DNA of 41,386 nucleotides from an uncultured Zoogloea sp. (lineage in GTDB: Bacteria; Pseudomonadota; Gammaproteobacteria; Burkholderiales; Rhodocyclaceae). The notes beneath the pieces are model-generated. The model saw only the letters and a list, made by a program, of their open reading frames with translations. It was not told where the DNA came from and did no database searches. The stretch lies in assembly GCA_937967645.1 (NCBI GenBank), contig CALBTT010000093.1, positions 1 through 41,386 of the forward strand, in the 5' to 3' direction. Made by a program: the position numbers and the translations under genes. Below, one piece after another: positions 21,969 through 31,260 of this stretch (its first letter is position 1; each line of letters opens with the position of its first letter).

Positions 21969-22970
21969 CTAGTTATTGACGACGAAGGCGTCGGCGAAGA
22001 AGCGCTCCGCCGGCAGGCCCGCGCCGGCCGTGAAGCTGTTGCGCGCGGCGTCGATCATCAGGGGGTTGCCGCAGGCATACACCTCGTGGCGGGACAGGTC
22101 GGGCAGGTCGGCCAGCACCGCCGCGTGCACGAAGCCGCTGCGGCCGGTCCACTCGGGGCCGGCCTCGGACAGCACCGGGATCAGGCGGATGCCCGGATGC
22201 TGGGCCTCCCAGGCGGCCACGCTGTCCACCGCGTAGAGGTCCGACCACTGGCGGCCGCCCCAGTACAGCACAGCGCCGCGGCGTGCCATCTCGGCACCGT
22301 GGGTCTTGAGCAGGGCGGCGATGGGGGCGTAGCCGGTGCCGGAGGCGAGCAGCACGATGGGGGCGTCGCCCGGCTGCAGCACGAAGTCGCCGTAGGGCCC
22401 CTCGATGCGCAGCATGGCGCCGGCCTTCAGCTTGTCGTAGGCGTGGGTGGAGAAGCGGCCGCCTTCCATGCGGCGCACATGCCATTCGACGATGCCGGCT
22501 TCGTCCGGGTTGTTGGCCATGCTGTAGCTGCGCTTGGCGCCGTCCTTCAGCAGCACGCTGGCGTACTGGCCGGCCTTGAAGCTGAAGCCGGCTGCAGGCG
22601 GTACCTGCAGGCGGATCACCGCCACGTCGTGGGACGGCCGGGTCACCTCGATGACCTTGGCGCCGGTGGTGACGACGCGCTGGCCGGGTTCCTTCGGCAC
22701 CTTGGGGGCGTCGAGGACGAGGTCGCTGGTGGGCACGGCCTGACAGGTGCGGCATTGGCCGGCGGGTACGTCGGTGCCGTCGGGACGGGTGGCGGCGTGC
22801 TGCACGCTGCCTTCGACGAGGCCCAGGTGGCAGGTGTTGCAGGTGCCGGTGCGGCAACTGTGGGGCAGCCAGTAACCGGCGGCCAGGGCGGCGTCCAGCA
22901 CGGTCTGTTCCGGCGCGCATTCGAAGCTGCCGCCGTTGGGGGCGAGCTTGATGAGAAGTGGCGCGCTCAT
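21969..22970 (-). CDS. Plant-type [2Fe-2S] / FAD ferredoxin reductase
   Basis: 333 residues. The N-terminal ferredoxin domain has Cys39-x4-Cys44-x2-Cys47 and Cys76. The FAD domain carries RSYSMANNP, and the NAD domain has LASGTGYAPIAALLK and a C-terminal ACGNPLMID. This layout matches the reductase component of class III ring-hydroxylating dioxygenases (naphthalene dioxygenase type) and BenC-like proteins. It is probably the electron source for the Rieske ferredoxin at 30053, although 8 kb away (inference). ATG at 22970 preferred over an upstream TTG. Confidence 0.87.
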   Translation of the reverse strand: MSAPLLIKLAPNGGSFECAPEQTVLDAALAAGYWLPHSCRTGTCNTCHLGLVEGSVQHAATRPDGTDVPAGQCRTCQAVPTSDLVLDAPKVPKEPGQRVVTTGAKVIEVTRPSHDVAVIRLQVPPAAGFSFKAGQYASVLLKDGAKRSYSMANNPDEAGIVEWHVRRMEGGRFSTHAYDKLKAGAMLRIEGPYGDFVLQPGDAPIVLLASGTGYAPIAALLKTHGAEMARRGAVLYWGGRQWSDLYAVDSVAAWEAQHPGIRLIPVLSEAGPEWTGRSGFVHAAVLADLPDLSRHEVYACGNPLMIDAARNSFTAGAGLPAERFFADAFVVNN

Positions 22971-23128
22971 GGTGTCAGTCCGCCCTGGCAAGGGCTCAGG
23001 GCCCGGGCGCCGCTGCGGCCGCAGGCGGCGATGGCTGGTTTGAGTGTCGTGGTCATGGCTACCCCGTTGGGAAATTCAGGCTGAGCGGGCCCCGGCCGGT
23101 GTCGGCCAGGAGCACGCTTTCCTTTGAT

Positions 23129-24931
23129 TTATTTGAGAAAAACGACGCGATCGAGCTTGGGCGAGTTGTGCAGGCTGAGCACCTCCTCGGCACGCCGGGC
23201 GAGCACGGCGCGCTGGTTGATGTAGCCCTTGTCGGTGATCTCGCCCGCGTCCAGGTTGGGGGGCTCGTCCAGCAGCATGGCCCGCGTGGGGCTCTGGGAC
23301 GAGCCGCCGCCGCCCTCGGCCTTGAGCTTGCGCAGGCCTTCCCGGAGGTGGGCGTGGAGGGTGTCCTGCGGGACGTCCTTGGCCGCCGGGCTGGGGAAGA
23401 TCAGCAGGCCGACCTCGTCCCGGTCGTGGCCGGTGACCACCACGTCCTGGGCGTAGGGGGCCAGGGCGGTGACGGCACGGACGCGCAGGGTGCCCACCGA
23501 GACCCAGGTGCCGGTGGTGAGCTTGAAGTCCTCGGCGACCCGCCCGTTGAAGGCGATGCCCTTCTCGGGGTTGGCCGGGTCGATCAGGTAGCCGGCGTCA
23601 CCGATCATGTAATAGCCGTCCTCGTCGAAGGCCTCGGCGGTCTTCTCCGGGTTGTTGAGGTAGCCGGGGAAGACCTGCGGGCCCTTGACGCGCATCTCCA
23701 GCTTGTCGCCGTTGGGCAGGAACTTGATGGCGGTGCCGGCCACCGGGGCGCCGATGCAGCCGGGGCCGTCGAGGCGCCAGTGCACGTTGGTGATCAGCGG
23801 GGAGGTCTCGGTGGCACCCCAGGCGGAGGTGAACCAGACCTTTTCGCCGAGCACCTTCTGGGCAGCCCGCTCGAGGCGGTCCCAGGTGGATTGGGGCAGG
23901 GCGGCGGCGGCGTAGAACACGGCGCGCAGGCGGCCGAAGAAGTCGCGGGCGAAGGATTCGTCCTCTTCCAGGAAGGCGATCAGCGCGTCGAAGCCGCGGG
24001 GCACGTTGAAGTACAGGTTGGGCTGCACCTCGCGCAGGTTGCGCACCGACTTCTCCATCTGGCCGGGGACCGGGCGGCCCTCGTCGATGTAGAAGCTGCC
24101 GCCGTTGCACAACACCATGTTGAAGTTGTGGTTGGCGCCGAAGGTGTGGCTCCAGGGCAGCCAGGATACCAGCACCGGCTTCTCTTCCTTGAGGAAGGGC
24201 CAGCTCTGCTGGATCTGCTTCTGGTTGGCGCAGAGCATGCGGTGGGTGTTGATGGCGATCTTCGGCCGGCCGGTGGAGCCGGAGGTGAGCAGGTACTTGG
24301 CGTGGGTCTCCGGGGTGATCCTGGCGAAGGCCTCCATCACCGCCGGGGTCTCACGCACGCGCATCACCTCGGCCAGGGGCAGGCTGCCTTCCACCTGGTA
24401 GGAGTTGGTGCTGAGGATCACCGGGCACGACACCGCGCTGGCCCGGATGGCCGATGCATAGACCGCGCCGTCGCTGGCATAGACGGCGCCAGGGGCCAGC
24501 TCCTGCAGGATCGTGGCGACCTTGGAGAAGTCCTTGGCCAGCCGGGAATAGGCGCTGGACACGGTGGCGAAGGGCCGCCCGATGTGCATGGTGGCCAGGC
24601 TCAGCAGGGCCTGGTCGAGACTGTTGTCGGACAGGCAGACCACCGGCGAGGTGGGGCCGACGCCCAGGTCGAGAAGACCCTGGGCCAGCTTGCCTACCTG
24701 CTCACGGACTTCGGCATAGGTCAGCTTGATCCATTCGCCGCTCTCCGGGTGGCGCTCGGCCAGGAAGAGGGCGTTGGGGGTGCGGGCAGCCCAGTATTCC
24801 AGCCAGTCGCCGATGCAGCGGGTGACTTCGCCCAGGGCGTCGGAGCAGGCCAGGATGAAGCCGCCCTTGGCCAGGTCGATACGGGTCACCCGGGCCGGCG
24901 CAAGCATGCCCGGATTGTCGAAAAAGCTCAT
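23129..24931 (-). CDS. AMP-dependent acyl-CoA ligase, feruloyl-CoA synthetase-like
   Basis: 600 residues. The adenylate-forming motif is TSGSTGRPK (216-224); WGATETSP and YYMIGDAGYLID are the A5 and A7 motifs. Length, the N-terminal GDWLEYWAARTPNALFLAER and the C-terminal TDKGYINQRAVLARR resemble feruloyl-CoA synthetases. It should activate an aromatic or phenylpropanoid acid to its CoA thioester. It follows the binding-protein gene by 12 bp. The real substrate is not known. Confidence 0.88.
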   Translation of the reverse strand: MSFFDNPGMLAPARVTRIDLAKGGFILACSDALGEVTRCIGDWLEYWAARTPNALFLAERHPESGEWIKLTYAEVREQVGKLAQGLLDLGVGPTSPVVCLSDNSLDQALLSLATMHIGRPFATVSSAYSRLAKDFSKVATILQELAPGAVYASDGAVYASAIRASAVSCPVILSTNSYQVEGSLPLAEVMRVRETPAVMEAFARITPETHAKYLLTSGSTGRPKIAINTHRMLCANQKQIQQSWPFLKEEKPVLVSWLPWSHTFGANHNFNMVLCNGGSFYIDEGRPVPGQMEKSVRNLREVQPNLYFNVPRGFDALIAFLEEDESFARDFFGRLRAVFYAAAALPQSTWDRLERAAQKVLGEKVWFTSAWGATETSPLITNVHWRLDGPGCIGAPVAGTAIKFLPNGDKLEMRVKGPQVFPGYLNNPEKTAEAFDEDGYYMIGDAGYLIDPANPEKGIAFNGRVAEDFKLTTGTWVSVGTLRVRAVTALAPYAQDVVVTGHDRDEVGLLIFPSPAAKDVPQDTLHAHLREGLRKLKAEGGGGSSQSPTRAMLLDEPPNLDAGEITDKGYINQRAVLARRAEEVLSLHNSPKLDRVVFLK

Positions 24932-24943
24932 GATGGGTCTCCC

Positions 24944-26089
24944 TTACTTCAGCAGCTTCCAGCTGTCTTTTTCGATGGTGATCAGCACGCGGGCGCCTTC
25001 GCCCAGGCCGGAGTGGTCGGTGGCCGACATGGTGTTCAGGCCGTGGGTCAGCGGCAAGTCCTTGGTCTTCTCGAGGGCGTCACGCAGGGCCGCACGGAAC
25101 TCCGGCGTGCCCGGCGCAGCCTTCTTGCCCACCGTGGCGACGGCCTTGTCGAGCAGCAGGTAAGCATCCTGGGCGTAGGCGCCGAAGGGGTTGCGCGAAC
25201 CGGCGCCGTGCTTGCCTTCGTAGGCCTTCAGGTAGCTGAGGGCCACCTTCTTGCTGGGGTTGCTGTCCGGCAGTTGCTCGGCCACCAGAACCAGCCCGGT
25301 GGGGAGGATAAGCCCTTCGTCGGTGTTGCCGGCGACCCGCAGGAAGTCATTGTTGGCGGCGCCGTGGGTCTGGTAGAACTGGCCCTTGAAGCCGCGCTCG
25401 CGCAGGGCCCGCATGGGCAGGGCGGCCGGGGTGCCGCTGGCGGCGATGAACACCGCGTCGGGCTTCTGGGCGGTCAGCTTGAGGGCCTGGGCGGTGACGG
25501 ACTGGTCGGTACGGGCGTAGCGCTCGACCGCCACCAGCTTGATGCCGTTCTGCTCGGCGCGCTTTTCCACGTCCTTCAGCCAGGCTTCGCCGTAGGCGTC
25601 GCTGAAGCCGATGAAGGCGAGGGTCTTGGTGTCGCGCTTCTTCATCTCCTCGAACAGCACCGAGGACATCACGCTGATGCTGTGGGGCAGCGGGAAGACC
25701 CACTGGATGGCCTTGGGCGCGAAGGGCGCCAGGGCGATCTGCGGGATCTTGGCCTCGCTGGCCACCTCGGCCACGGCCAGGGAGGTCGGCACGGTGGTGG
25801 AGGCGATGATGGCGTCCACCTTGTCGGCATCGGCGAAGCGGCGGGCGTTCTTGCTGGCCTGGCTCGGATCGGAGGCGTCATCCAGCACCACGTAGTTCAC
25901 CGGAAGGCCGCCCAGGGTCTTGGGCAGCAGTTCGATGGTGTTCTTCTGGGAGATGCCCAGAGAGGCCGCGGGGCCGGTGGAACTGACGCTGACGCCGATG
26001 GTGACGGTCTGGGCCTGGGCCAGGCTGACGCCACCGAAGGCGAGGGCGAAGGCGGCGGAAATGCCGGTGAGCAGTTGGCGACGGTTCAT
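24944..26089 (-). CDS. Periplasmic binding protein of the Liv-type importer
   Basis: 381 residues. Twin-arginine-like start MNRRQLLTGISAAFALAFGG and cleavage near AQA, then TVTIGVSVSSTGPAASLGISQKN, the type I fold of LivK-like proteins. FIGFSDAYGEAWLKDVEKRA and FIAASGTPAALPMRALRERG are typical hinge and ligand regions. It probably delivers the aromatic acid to LivHMG-F. 147 bp separate it from the upstream nitronate monooxygenase gene, room for its own promoter. Confidence 0.92.
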   Translation of the reverse strand: MNRRQLLTGISAAFALAFGGVSLAQAQTVTIGVSVSSTGPAASLGISQKNTIELLPKTLGGLPVNYVVLDDASDPSQASKNARRFADADKVDAIIASTTVPTSLAVAEVASEAKIPQIALAPFAPKAIQWVFPLPHSISVMSSVLFEEMKKRDTKTLAFIGFSDAYGEAWLKDVEKRAEQNGIKLVAVERYARTDQSVTAQALKLTAQKPDAVFIAASGTPAALPMRALRERGFKGQFYQTHGAANNDFLRVAGNTDEGLILPTGLVLVAEQLPDSNPSKKVALSYLKAYEGKHGAGSRNPFGAYAQDAYLLLDKAVATVGKKAAPGTPEFRAALRDALEKTKDLPLTHGLNTMSATDHSGLGEGARVLITIEKDSWKLLK

Positions 26090-26236
26090 GACGTTTTATC
26101 TCCGATATAAGTAGTTATGGCGGGTGCGACGGGTGTTCTGAAGCGGTTCTCCGGACGTGCCTTCGGCCGGCGCGGCACCTTGGCCGCACCCTGTGTGCTG
26201 TCGGGCGTATCGGGGGGGCGCTGTGAGGCGCCGGGG

Positions 26237-27241
26237 TCAGGGGGCTGGGTAGCGGGCGCGCAGGCGGGCCGTGTCGTCCTGCTCGCGGGCCAGGCAGGCC
26301 ACGTATTCCCGGTAGAGCTGGCTGACCACCTCGGCGGTGTCGGCGATGCGCTCGATGCCGCCGACTCCGTGGCCGGCCGACCAGACGGTCTTCCAGGCCT
26401 TGGGCGCGGCGACGATGTCGCCGGAGAAGTCGATCTTCTTCTCTTCGCGCAGCTGGTCGGCGCTGAAGCCGGCCTTTTCGAGGGTCGGCTTGAGCCAGTT
26501 GGCGAGCACCCCGGAGACGGCCTTGGTGGCGACCAGATCCTCGATGCCGCTGCTCACCACGAGCTCGCGGTATTCGGCCTCGGCCTGGCTCTCGGTGGTG
26601 GCGATGAAGCGGGTGCCGGCCAGCACGAAGTCGGCGCCCAGCAGCTGGGCGGCGCGGATGTCGGTGCCGGTGGTGATGGCGCCGGCCAGGCCGATGGGGC
26701 CGGACCAGAATTTGCGCACTTCGGCGATCAGGGCGAAGGGGTGGTAGTGGCCGGTGTGGCCGCCCGCCCCCTGGGTGACCAGCACCAGCACGTCGGCACC
26801 GGCATCGGCGGCCTTGCGGGCGAGGGTCGGGTTGATCACGTCGGCCATCACGATGCCGCCGTAGCCATGCACCGCGTCGAGCACCCGGCGCGGGCTGCCC
26901 AGGGCGGTGGACACGATCTTGGGCTGGAACTCCTGCACCAGCGCCAGCTCCGCGTCGAAGCGGTCGTAGCTGCTGTGCACGATCATGTTGAGAGACCAGG
27001 GCGCACCGGGCTTGCTCGACTGGATGGTGTCGCGGGTGCGGGCCATCCAGTCGCGGAGGATGTCCACGTTGCGGGCGTTGGCGGCGGGATAGGCGCCGAT
27101 GATGCCGGCCTTCGCGCAGGCGATGACCAGGTCGGGTCCCGATACCAGGAACATCGGCGCGGCCATCAGCGGCAGGGTGCCGTGGGCGACGATGTCGAGA
27201 AAGTCCTGCTGCGGCGCAGTCAGGCTACGCGTGAAGCTCAT
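26237..27241 (-). CDS. Nitronate monooxygenase-like flavoprotein (NPD family)
   Basis: 334 residues. TIM-barrel FMN enzyme of the 2-nitropropane dioxygenase/nitronate monooxygenase family: LPLMAAPMFLVSG at the N-terminus, VTQGAGGHTGHYH as the flavin and catalytic histidine region, LAGAITTGTDIRAAQLLGADFVLAGTRF as the phosphate loop. Family members oxidise nitronates, and some act as enoyl reductases. In this cluster its job is unclear: nitro-compound removal or an unsaturated-side-chain step are both possible. ATG 27241 has AAGGAGG 6 bp upstream. Confidence 0.87.
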   Translation of the reverse strand: MSFTRSLTAPQQDFLDIVAHGTLPLMAAPMFLVSGPDLVIACAKAGIIGAYPAANARNVDILRDWMARTRDTIQSSKPGAPWSLNMIVHSSYDRFDAELALVQEFQPKIVSTALGSPRRVLDAVHGYGGIVMADVINPTLARKAADAGADVLVLVTQGAGGHTGHYHPFALIAEVRKFWSGPIGLAGAITTGTDIRAAQLLGADFVLAGTRFIATTESQAEAEYRELVVSSGIEDLVATKAVSGVLANWLKPTLEKAGFSADQLREEKKIDFSGDIVAAPKAWKTVWSAGHGVGGIERIADTAEVVSQLYREYVACLAREQDDTARLRARYPAP

Positions 27242-27315
27242 GTTTCCTCCTTGGGGCTCTTTGGTGCGTCTTTTTTTATCTTTATGTTGTGTGGCGCAGG
27301 TAGGGCAGGGTGGGG

Positions 27316-28110
27316 TCAGCGCATGGGCCGGATCTCCCATCCGCCGTCGCTCTGGATCACCGTTGCGGTGGTGGCCCGGCTGTTTTCGCGGGAGGCCAGC
27401 AGCACGTAGTGGCCGGCATGGTCTTCCGGCTGGGCGATCATCCGGAGCGGCATGGTGTTGGCGACGTTCCCCTGGAAGTTCGGGAGATCCGACAGGCGCC
27501 GTTCGCCCTTGCCGAGGCTTTCCGGTCCGCGCAGCGGGGTGACGGTGCCACCCGGGGCCACGCCGTTCACCCGCACATCGGGGGCGAACTCGTAGGCGAG
27601 CTGCTTGATCAGGCCCAGACCGGCGTGCTTGGAGGCGACGTAGAGCGGGCCGCCACCGCCGGCATAGAAGGCCGAGTTGGAGAGGGTGAAGATCATGCTG
27701 CCCTTGCTCTCGCGCAGGGCGGCGGCCGCGGCGCGGGCGGCCAGGACGTAGCCTTTCACGTTGACCCCGAAGATCTCGTCGAAGCTGTGATCCAGCTCGT
27801 CGAGGCTCATCTTCTCGAGGCGGGTGAAGAAGTCCCACACCCCGGCGTTGCCGACCAGGGTGTCGAGCTTGCCGAAGCGCTCCAGGGTGCAGTCCACCGC
27901 GGCCTGGTTGTCCCAGCCGGAGCGCACGTCACCGAGGCTGACGACCACCCGGTCGCCGAACTCGGCGACCAGGCTGTCGGCCTGCTCATGGCTGCGGACC
28001 ATCACGCCCACGCCGCTGCAACCTTCCGCGAGGAAGCGCTTGACGACGGCGCGCCCGATGCCGGACCCGCCTCCCGTCACCAAGGCCACGTAGCCATTGA
28101 GCCAGCCCAT
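27316..28110 (-). CDS. cis-dihydrodiol dehydrogenase (SDR family, BphB/HcaB-like)
   Basis: 264 residues. TGGGSGIGRA (12-21) binds NAD, VGNAGVWDF follows, and the triad is Ser144 or Ser146, Tyr157 and Lys161 (FTLSNSAFYAGGGGPLYVASKHAG), matching biphenyl and phenylpropionate dihydrodiol dehydrogenases. It re-aromatises the cis-dihydrodiol formed by the ring-hydroxylating dioxygenase to a catechol and makes NADH. It starts 9 bp after the beta-subunit stop. Confidence 0.92.
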   Translation of the reverse strand: MGWLNGYVALVTGGGSGIGRAVVKRFLAEGCSGVGVMVRSHEQADSLVAEFGDRVVVSLGDVRSGWDNQAAVDCTLERFGKLDTLVGNAGVWDFFTRLEKMSLDELDHSFDEIFGVNVKGYVLAARAAAAALRESKGSMIFTLSNSAFYAGGGGPLYVASKHAGLGLIKQLAYEFAPDVRVNGVAPGGTVTPLRGPESLGKGERRLSDLPNFQGNVANTMPLRMIAQPEDHAGHYVLLASRENSRATTATVIQSDGGWEIRPMR

Positions 28111-28119
28111 GGTCGCCCC

Positions 28120-28656
28120 TTACAGGAAGGTGTTGAGGTTCTTGGCCATCAGCACCGACTGGGTGATGATGATCTTGCGGCGGGCCAGCTTGAAGCTGTC
28201 GCCCTCGGCGCGCAGCACATCCTCGCGGCGCCCCACCAGCAGGTCGTTGTCCTTCTCGACACGGCTGCGGTAGTTCACGAAGGTGCTATGCACGACGAAC
28301 TCGCCGGGCTGCCCGCCCTGGTACACCTCGATGCCCGACACCACGTGGGCGTGGCGGGTGGCCGGATCCTCGGCCCAGGCGGTGGGCTGCTTGAAGCGGG
28401 TGACGCGGCGGGTGAGGTCGCGCAGGTTGTCGTTGTAGAGGGCACCCCGGTCGATGGCGTAGGTGCCGTTCTTGTCGGCGCGGCGGCGGTTTTCCATGGT
28501 CGGCATCCAGTAGTGGATGTCCTCGGCCATCAGGGCCAGCCAGTCGTCCCAACGCTCGTTGTCGAGCAGGCGGGCCTCGCGGAACAGGAATTGCTCGACC
28601 CGGCGCTGGGTCTCAGCGTCCACCGGGATCTCGGGCAGTGTGGTCTTGGCGTTCAT
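28120..28656 (-). CDS. Ring-hydroxylating dioxygenase beta subunit
   Basis: 178 residues of the small structural subunit. QRRVEQFLFREARLLDNERWDDWLALMAEDIHYWMPTMENRR is the family N-terminus, and HSTFVNYRSRVEKDNDLLVGRREDVLR the conserved C-terminal sheet. It packs with alpha as alpha3beta3 and has no cofactor. The ATG overlaps the alpha stop codon (ATGA). Confidence 0.95.
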   Translation of the reverse strand: MNAKTTLPEIPVDAETQRRVEQFLFREARLLDNERWDDWLALMAEDIHYWMPTMENRRRADKNGTYAIDRGALYNDNLRDLTRRVTRFKQPTAWAEDPATRHAHVVSGIEVYQGGQPGEFVVHSTFVNYRSRVEKDNDLLVGRREDVLRAEGDSFKLARRKIIITQSVLMAKNLNTFL

Positions 28657-30026
28657 ACTCCCTCCTTCATCTTCGGCACGTCGCGTTGGGGCACGGTCTT
28701 CCAGCTGTCGGCCTTCATCAGGTCGAGCCAGCGCTGGTAGAAGGCGCGCTGGTTGGCCTCGTTGATCTGGCCCTGGAAGACGTTGCCGGGCAGGTCGGTA
28801 TTCTCGACCCGGGTGTCATGACCGAGGCCGAGGTAGAGGTCCTGCTGGCGGGTGACGAAGCCGGCGTTGCTGCGGGTGGAGTATTCCCAGTTCTCGCCGT
28901 CGTCCATCTCGAAGACGCCGGAGGGGCTGAAGGTCATCATGGTGCCCTTGCGCCACATGTCCTTGATTTCCTGGGGGGCCTTCTTGTTGACGAAGGTCCA
29001 GGTGTGCAGCTCGATCTGGCCGGGGCCGCGCGGGTGCCAGGTGCGGAAGGTGTTCTGGCCGGGCAGGAAGGAGGTGTTGGGGAACAGGGTGCAGGAGGAG
29101 ATCGCGCCGATCATCTTCGAGCGCAGTTCGCCCAGGCGCTCCGCCACCTTGGGTTGCAGCACGTACAGGTACTTGAGCAGGTCCTTCTCGCCCAGGGTGG
29201 CGCAGTTGCCGACGATGTCCTGGTTGAACTCCCAGCCGTGGCCGTTGAAGTTGACGTGGTAGGACTGCTCGGGCGTCTTGTGCACCTCGGCCACCGGGCC
29301 GCCGACCATCGCCTTGGCGCCGGAGTCATGGGTCCACCCGGCGTGCAGGATGTCGCCGACGAAGTTCTCGGAGGCGTACTTCCAGTTGCACTGGATCACC
29401 GACTTGACGCAGCCGCCGACGAACTCGGTGCCGCCTTCGTCCATGTCGAAGATGGCATCCAGGTAGTAGCGCATGTCGCCCAGGTACTCGGCGAGGCTCG
29501 GCGCCTCCGGATCCAGGGTGGCGAAGACGAGGCCGCGGTAGCTGTCCACGTGGGCCACCGGGTGCAGGCCGTGCTCGGACTTGTCCATGCCGGCGGCTTC
29601 GTAGGTTTCGGAGGCGTGCATGCCCTTCAGGCCGCCATCGATGCCAAAGGCCCAGCCGTGGTAGTTGCAGACGAACTGGCGGGCGTTGCCCAGGTCGGCG
29701 AAGCACACCTTGTTGCCGCGGTGCGGGCAGGTGTTGAGGAAGCCCTTGATGCTGCCGTCCTTCTGGCGAACGATCAGCACGTTGTCCTCACCCATGTAGG
29801 TGGACACGTAGTCGCCGGCCTTGGGGATCTGGGATTCGTGGGCCACGAACAGCCAGCAGCGGGCGAAGATGCGCTCCATCTCCTGCTCGTAGATGTCCTT
29901 GTCCCAGAACACGTCGCGGGACATGCGGCCCTGTTCCAGGCTCAGCAGCTGGTCCAGGTTCTCGATCGACTGGGCGATGGGCCGGCGCTTGAGGCGGACC
30001 GGCTTGTCACCGTTGGCATTGCACAT
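28653..30026 (-). CDS. Ring-hydroxylating dioxygenase alpha subunit (biphenyl/toluene type)
   Basis: 457 residues. Rieske centre: Cys100-Pro-His102 and Cys120-x2-His123 (CPHRGN and CNYHGW). Mononuclear iron: His228 and His233 in ENFVGDILHAGWTHDSG, with bridging Asp225; the third ligand is the Asp in VFEMDDGENW (375 or 376). That last motif and LFPNTSFLPGQNTFRTWHPRGP resemble biphenyl- and toluene-type dioxygenases more than benzoate-type ones. It adds both atoms of O2 to an aromatic ring as cis-diol. Substrate not assigned. Confidence 0.95.
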   Translation of the reverse strand: MCNANGDKPVRLKRRPIAQSIENLDQLLSLEQGRMSRDVFWDKDIYEQEMERIFARCWLFVAHESQIPKAGDYVSTYMGEDNVLIVRQKDGSIKGFLNTCPHRGNKVCFADLGNARQFVCNYHGWAFGIDGGLKGMHASETYEAAGMDKSEHGLHPVAHVDSYRGLVFATLDPEAPSLAEYLGDMRYYLDAIFDMDEGGTEFVGGCVKSVIQCNWKYASENFVGDILHAGWTHDSGAKAMVGGPVAEVHKTPEQSYHVNFNGHGWEFNQDIVGNCATLGEKDLLKYLYVLQPKVAERLGELRSKMIGAISSCTLFPNTSFLPGQNTFRTWHPRGPGQIELHTWTFVNKKAPQEIKDMWRKGTMMTFSPSGVFEMDDGENWEYSTRSNAGFVTRQQDLYLGLGHDTRVENTDLPGNVFQGQINEANQRAFYQRWLDLMKADSWKTVPQRDVPKMKEGV

Positions 30027-30052
30027 GATGTTCTGTCTCCGTTGTTATTGAC

Positions 30053-30397
30053 TTAAATCGCGTCGGCGGCAGCGTCCGATTCCTGGTCCAGGTCCACCAG
30101 GATGTCCTCGCCGTCCTCGATGACCTTGTAGGTCCGGATGGCGTGCTCGCAGGGGAAGCTCATGGGCTGGCCGGTAGGAATGTGGAAGGTGCCGTCGTGC
30201 ACCGGGCAGGCGATGCATTCGTCGTCGACGATCTCGCCTTCGGACAGGGAAGCGGTGGCGTGGGTACAGCCATCCTGGGTGGCATAGAAGGTGCCGTCCA
30301 GGTTGTAGACCGCCAGGGCGCAGCCGTTCACGTCCACCTTGCGGACCTTGCCGGCTTCCAGATCGGCCTTCCTGAGCAGCAGAATGGGTTGGGACAT
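30053..30397 (-). CDS. Rieske [2Fe-2S] ferredoxin of the dioxygenase
   Basis: 114 residues. Cys44-Thr-His46 (DGCTHATASL) and Cys64-x2-His67 (ACPVHDGTF) hold the Rieske cluster. It passes electrons from the reductase to the alpha subunit. It carries an unusual acidic tail (DLDQESDAAADAI). 26 bp before the alpha gene and 9 bp after the extradiol dioxygenase gene. Confidence 0.95.
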   Translation of the reverse strand: MSQPILLLRKADLEAGKVRKVDVNGCALAVYNLDGTFYATQDGCTHATASLSEGEIVDDECIACPVHDGTFHIPTGQPMSFPCEHAIRTYKVIEDGEDILVDLDQESDAAADAI

Positions 30398-30406
30398 GGG
30401 ACTTCC

Positions 30407-31243
30407 TCAGGCAAACAGTTGGACGAAGCCCAGGCCAGTGACCCATTCGCGGACCGGGGCGTAATCGATGATTTCCCCGCGGGCGCCGGGCATGGCTCCC
30501 ATGGCGACGGCCCACTGGCGGACTTCCATGCCGCCATTGCCGCCGTTCTCGAGGATGTAGTCGTCAGACAGGCCCTGGATGGCGGCGAGGTTGCCGGTGC
30601 AGGCGTAGTCCATGATTTCGTGGTCGAAGGCCTCGTTGACCTTGCCCATCTCGGGGGTGCCGACCCAGTGGCTGATGCCGCCGCTGCCGATCACCACGAC
30701 GCGTTCGTCGTCGGGCATGGCCTCGACCGCGGCCTTGATCGCGCCGCCCAGTTCGACCGCGCGCTTCATCTTGATATAGGGATCGACGCCGGCCGCGATG
30801 TAGACCGGGATGGTGCCGATGGACTGGCCGCTGGCGCGGACCGGGTCGACGATCAGGCGGTCGGGGATGGCCACCGCGTGGTCCACCGTGAAGGCCCGGG
30901 CCACCGCCCAGTCGAAGCCGTTGTCGTGGCCGTGGTCGGCGATGAAGCCGGCCAGCTTCTCGCTGGTCGGGATGATCTGGCGCTTGAGGCCGGGCAGCAC
31001 GTCCAGCGGGCCGTCCACGTCGCCGGTGCCGATGATGTACTGGGGCAGGCAACCGGTGCCGAAGTTGAAGTAGTGGTCGGCGCCGATGATCACCACACTG
31101 GTGGCATTGAGACCGGCCAGGCGCTCGGCACAGGTGTCGAACGCGCCCCACATGCGCTTGCGGACATCTTCCGCCGGTGCGTCGGGGACGACGAACATCA
31201 CCGGGTCATGCGGCACGAGAAAGCCGCCTACGATTTTTCCCAC
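30407..31243 (-). CDS. LigB-type extradiol dioxygenase catalytic subunit
   Basis: 278 residues from GTG 31243, chosen because AGGAG lies 7 bp upstream and the product then starts MGKIVGGFLVPHDPVMF as in LigB. Iron ligands are His12 and His57 (GADHYFNF), with Glu240 (NGGMEVRQW) as third; His122 (FTVDHAVAIP) and His192 (SGGISHWVG) are active-site histidines. It cleaves a catechol next to its hydroxyl groups. The small LigA-like partner lies just upstream, as in protocatechuate 4,5-dioxygenase and 2'-aminobiphenyl-2,3-diol dioxygenase. Confidence 0.9.
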   Translation of the reverse strand: MGKIVGGFLVPHDPVMFVVPDAPAEDVRKRMWGAFDTCAERLAGLNATSVVIIGADHYFNFGTGCLPQYIIGTGDVDGPLDVLPGLKRQIIPTSEKLAGFIADHGHDNGFDWAVARAFTVDHAVAIPDRLIVDPVRASGQSIGTIPVYIAAGVDPYIKMKRAVELGGAIKAAVEAMPDDERVVVIGSGGISHWVGTPEMGKVNEAFDHEIMDYACTGNLAAIQGLSDDYILENGGNGGMEVRQWAVAMGAMPGARGEIIDYAPVREWVTGLGFVQLFA

Positions 31244-31260
31244 GGGGAGCTCCTGAATTC

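Noticed and set aside
22958..26110. A plus-strand open frame of 1050 codons.
   Set aside because: It runs opposite the clear CoA ligase and binding-protein genes and is an antisense artefact of high GC third positions.
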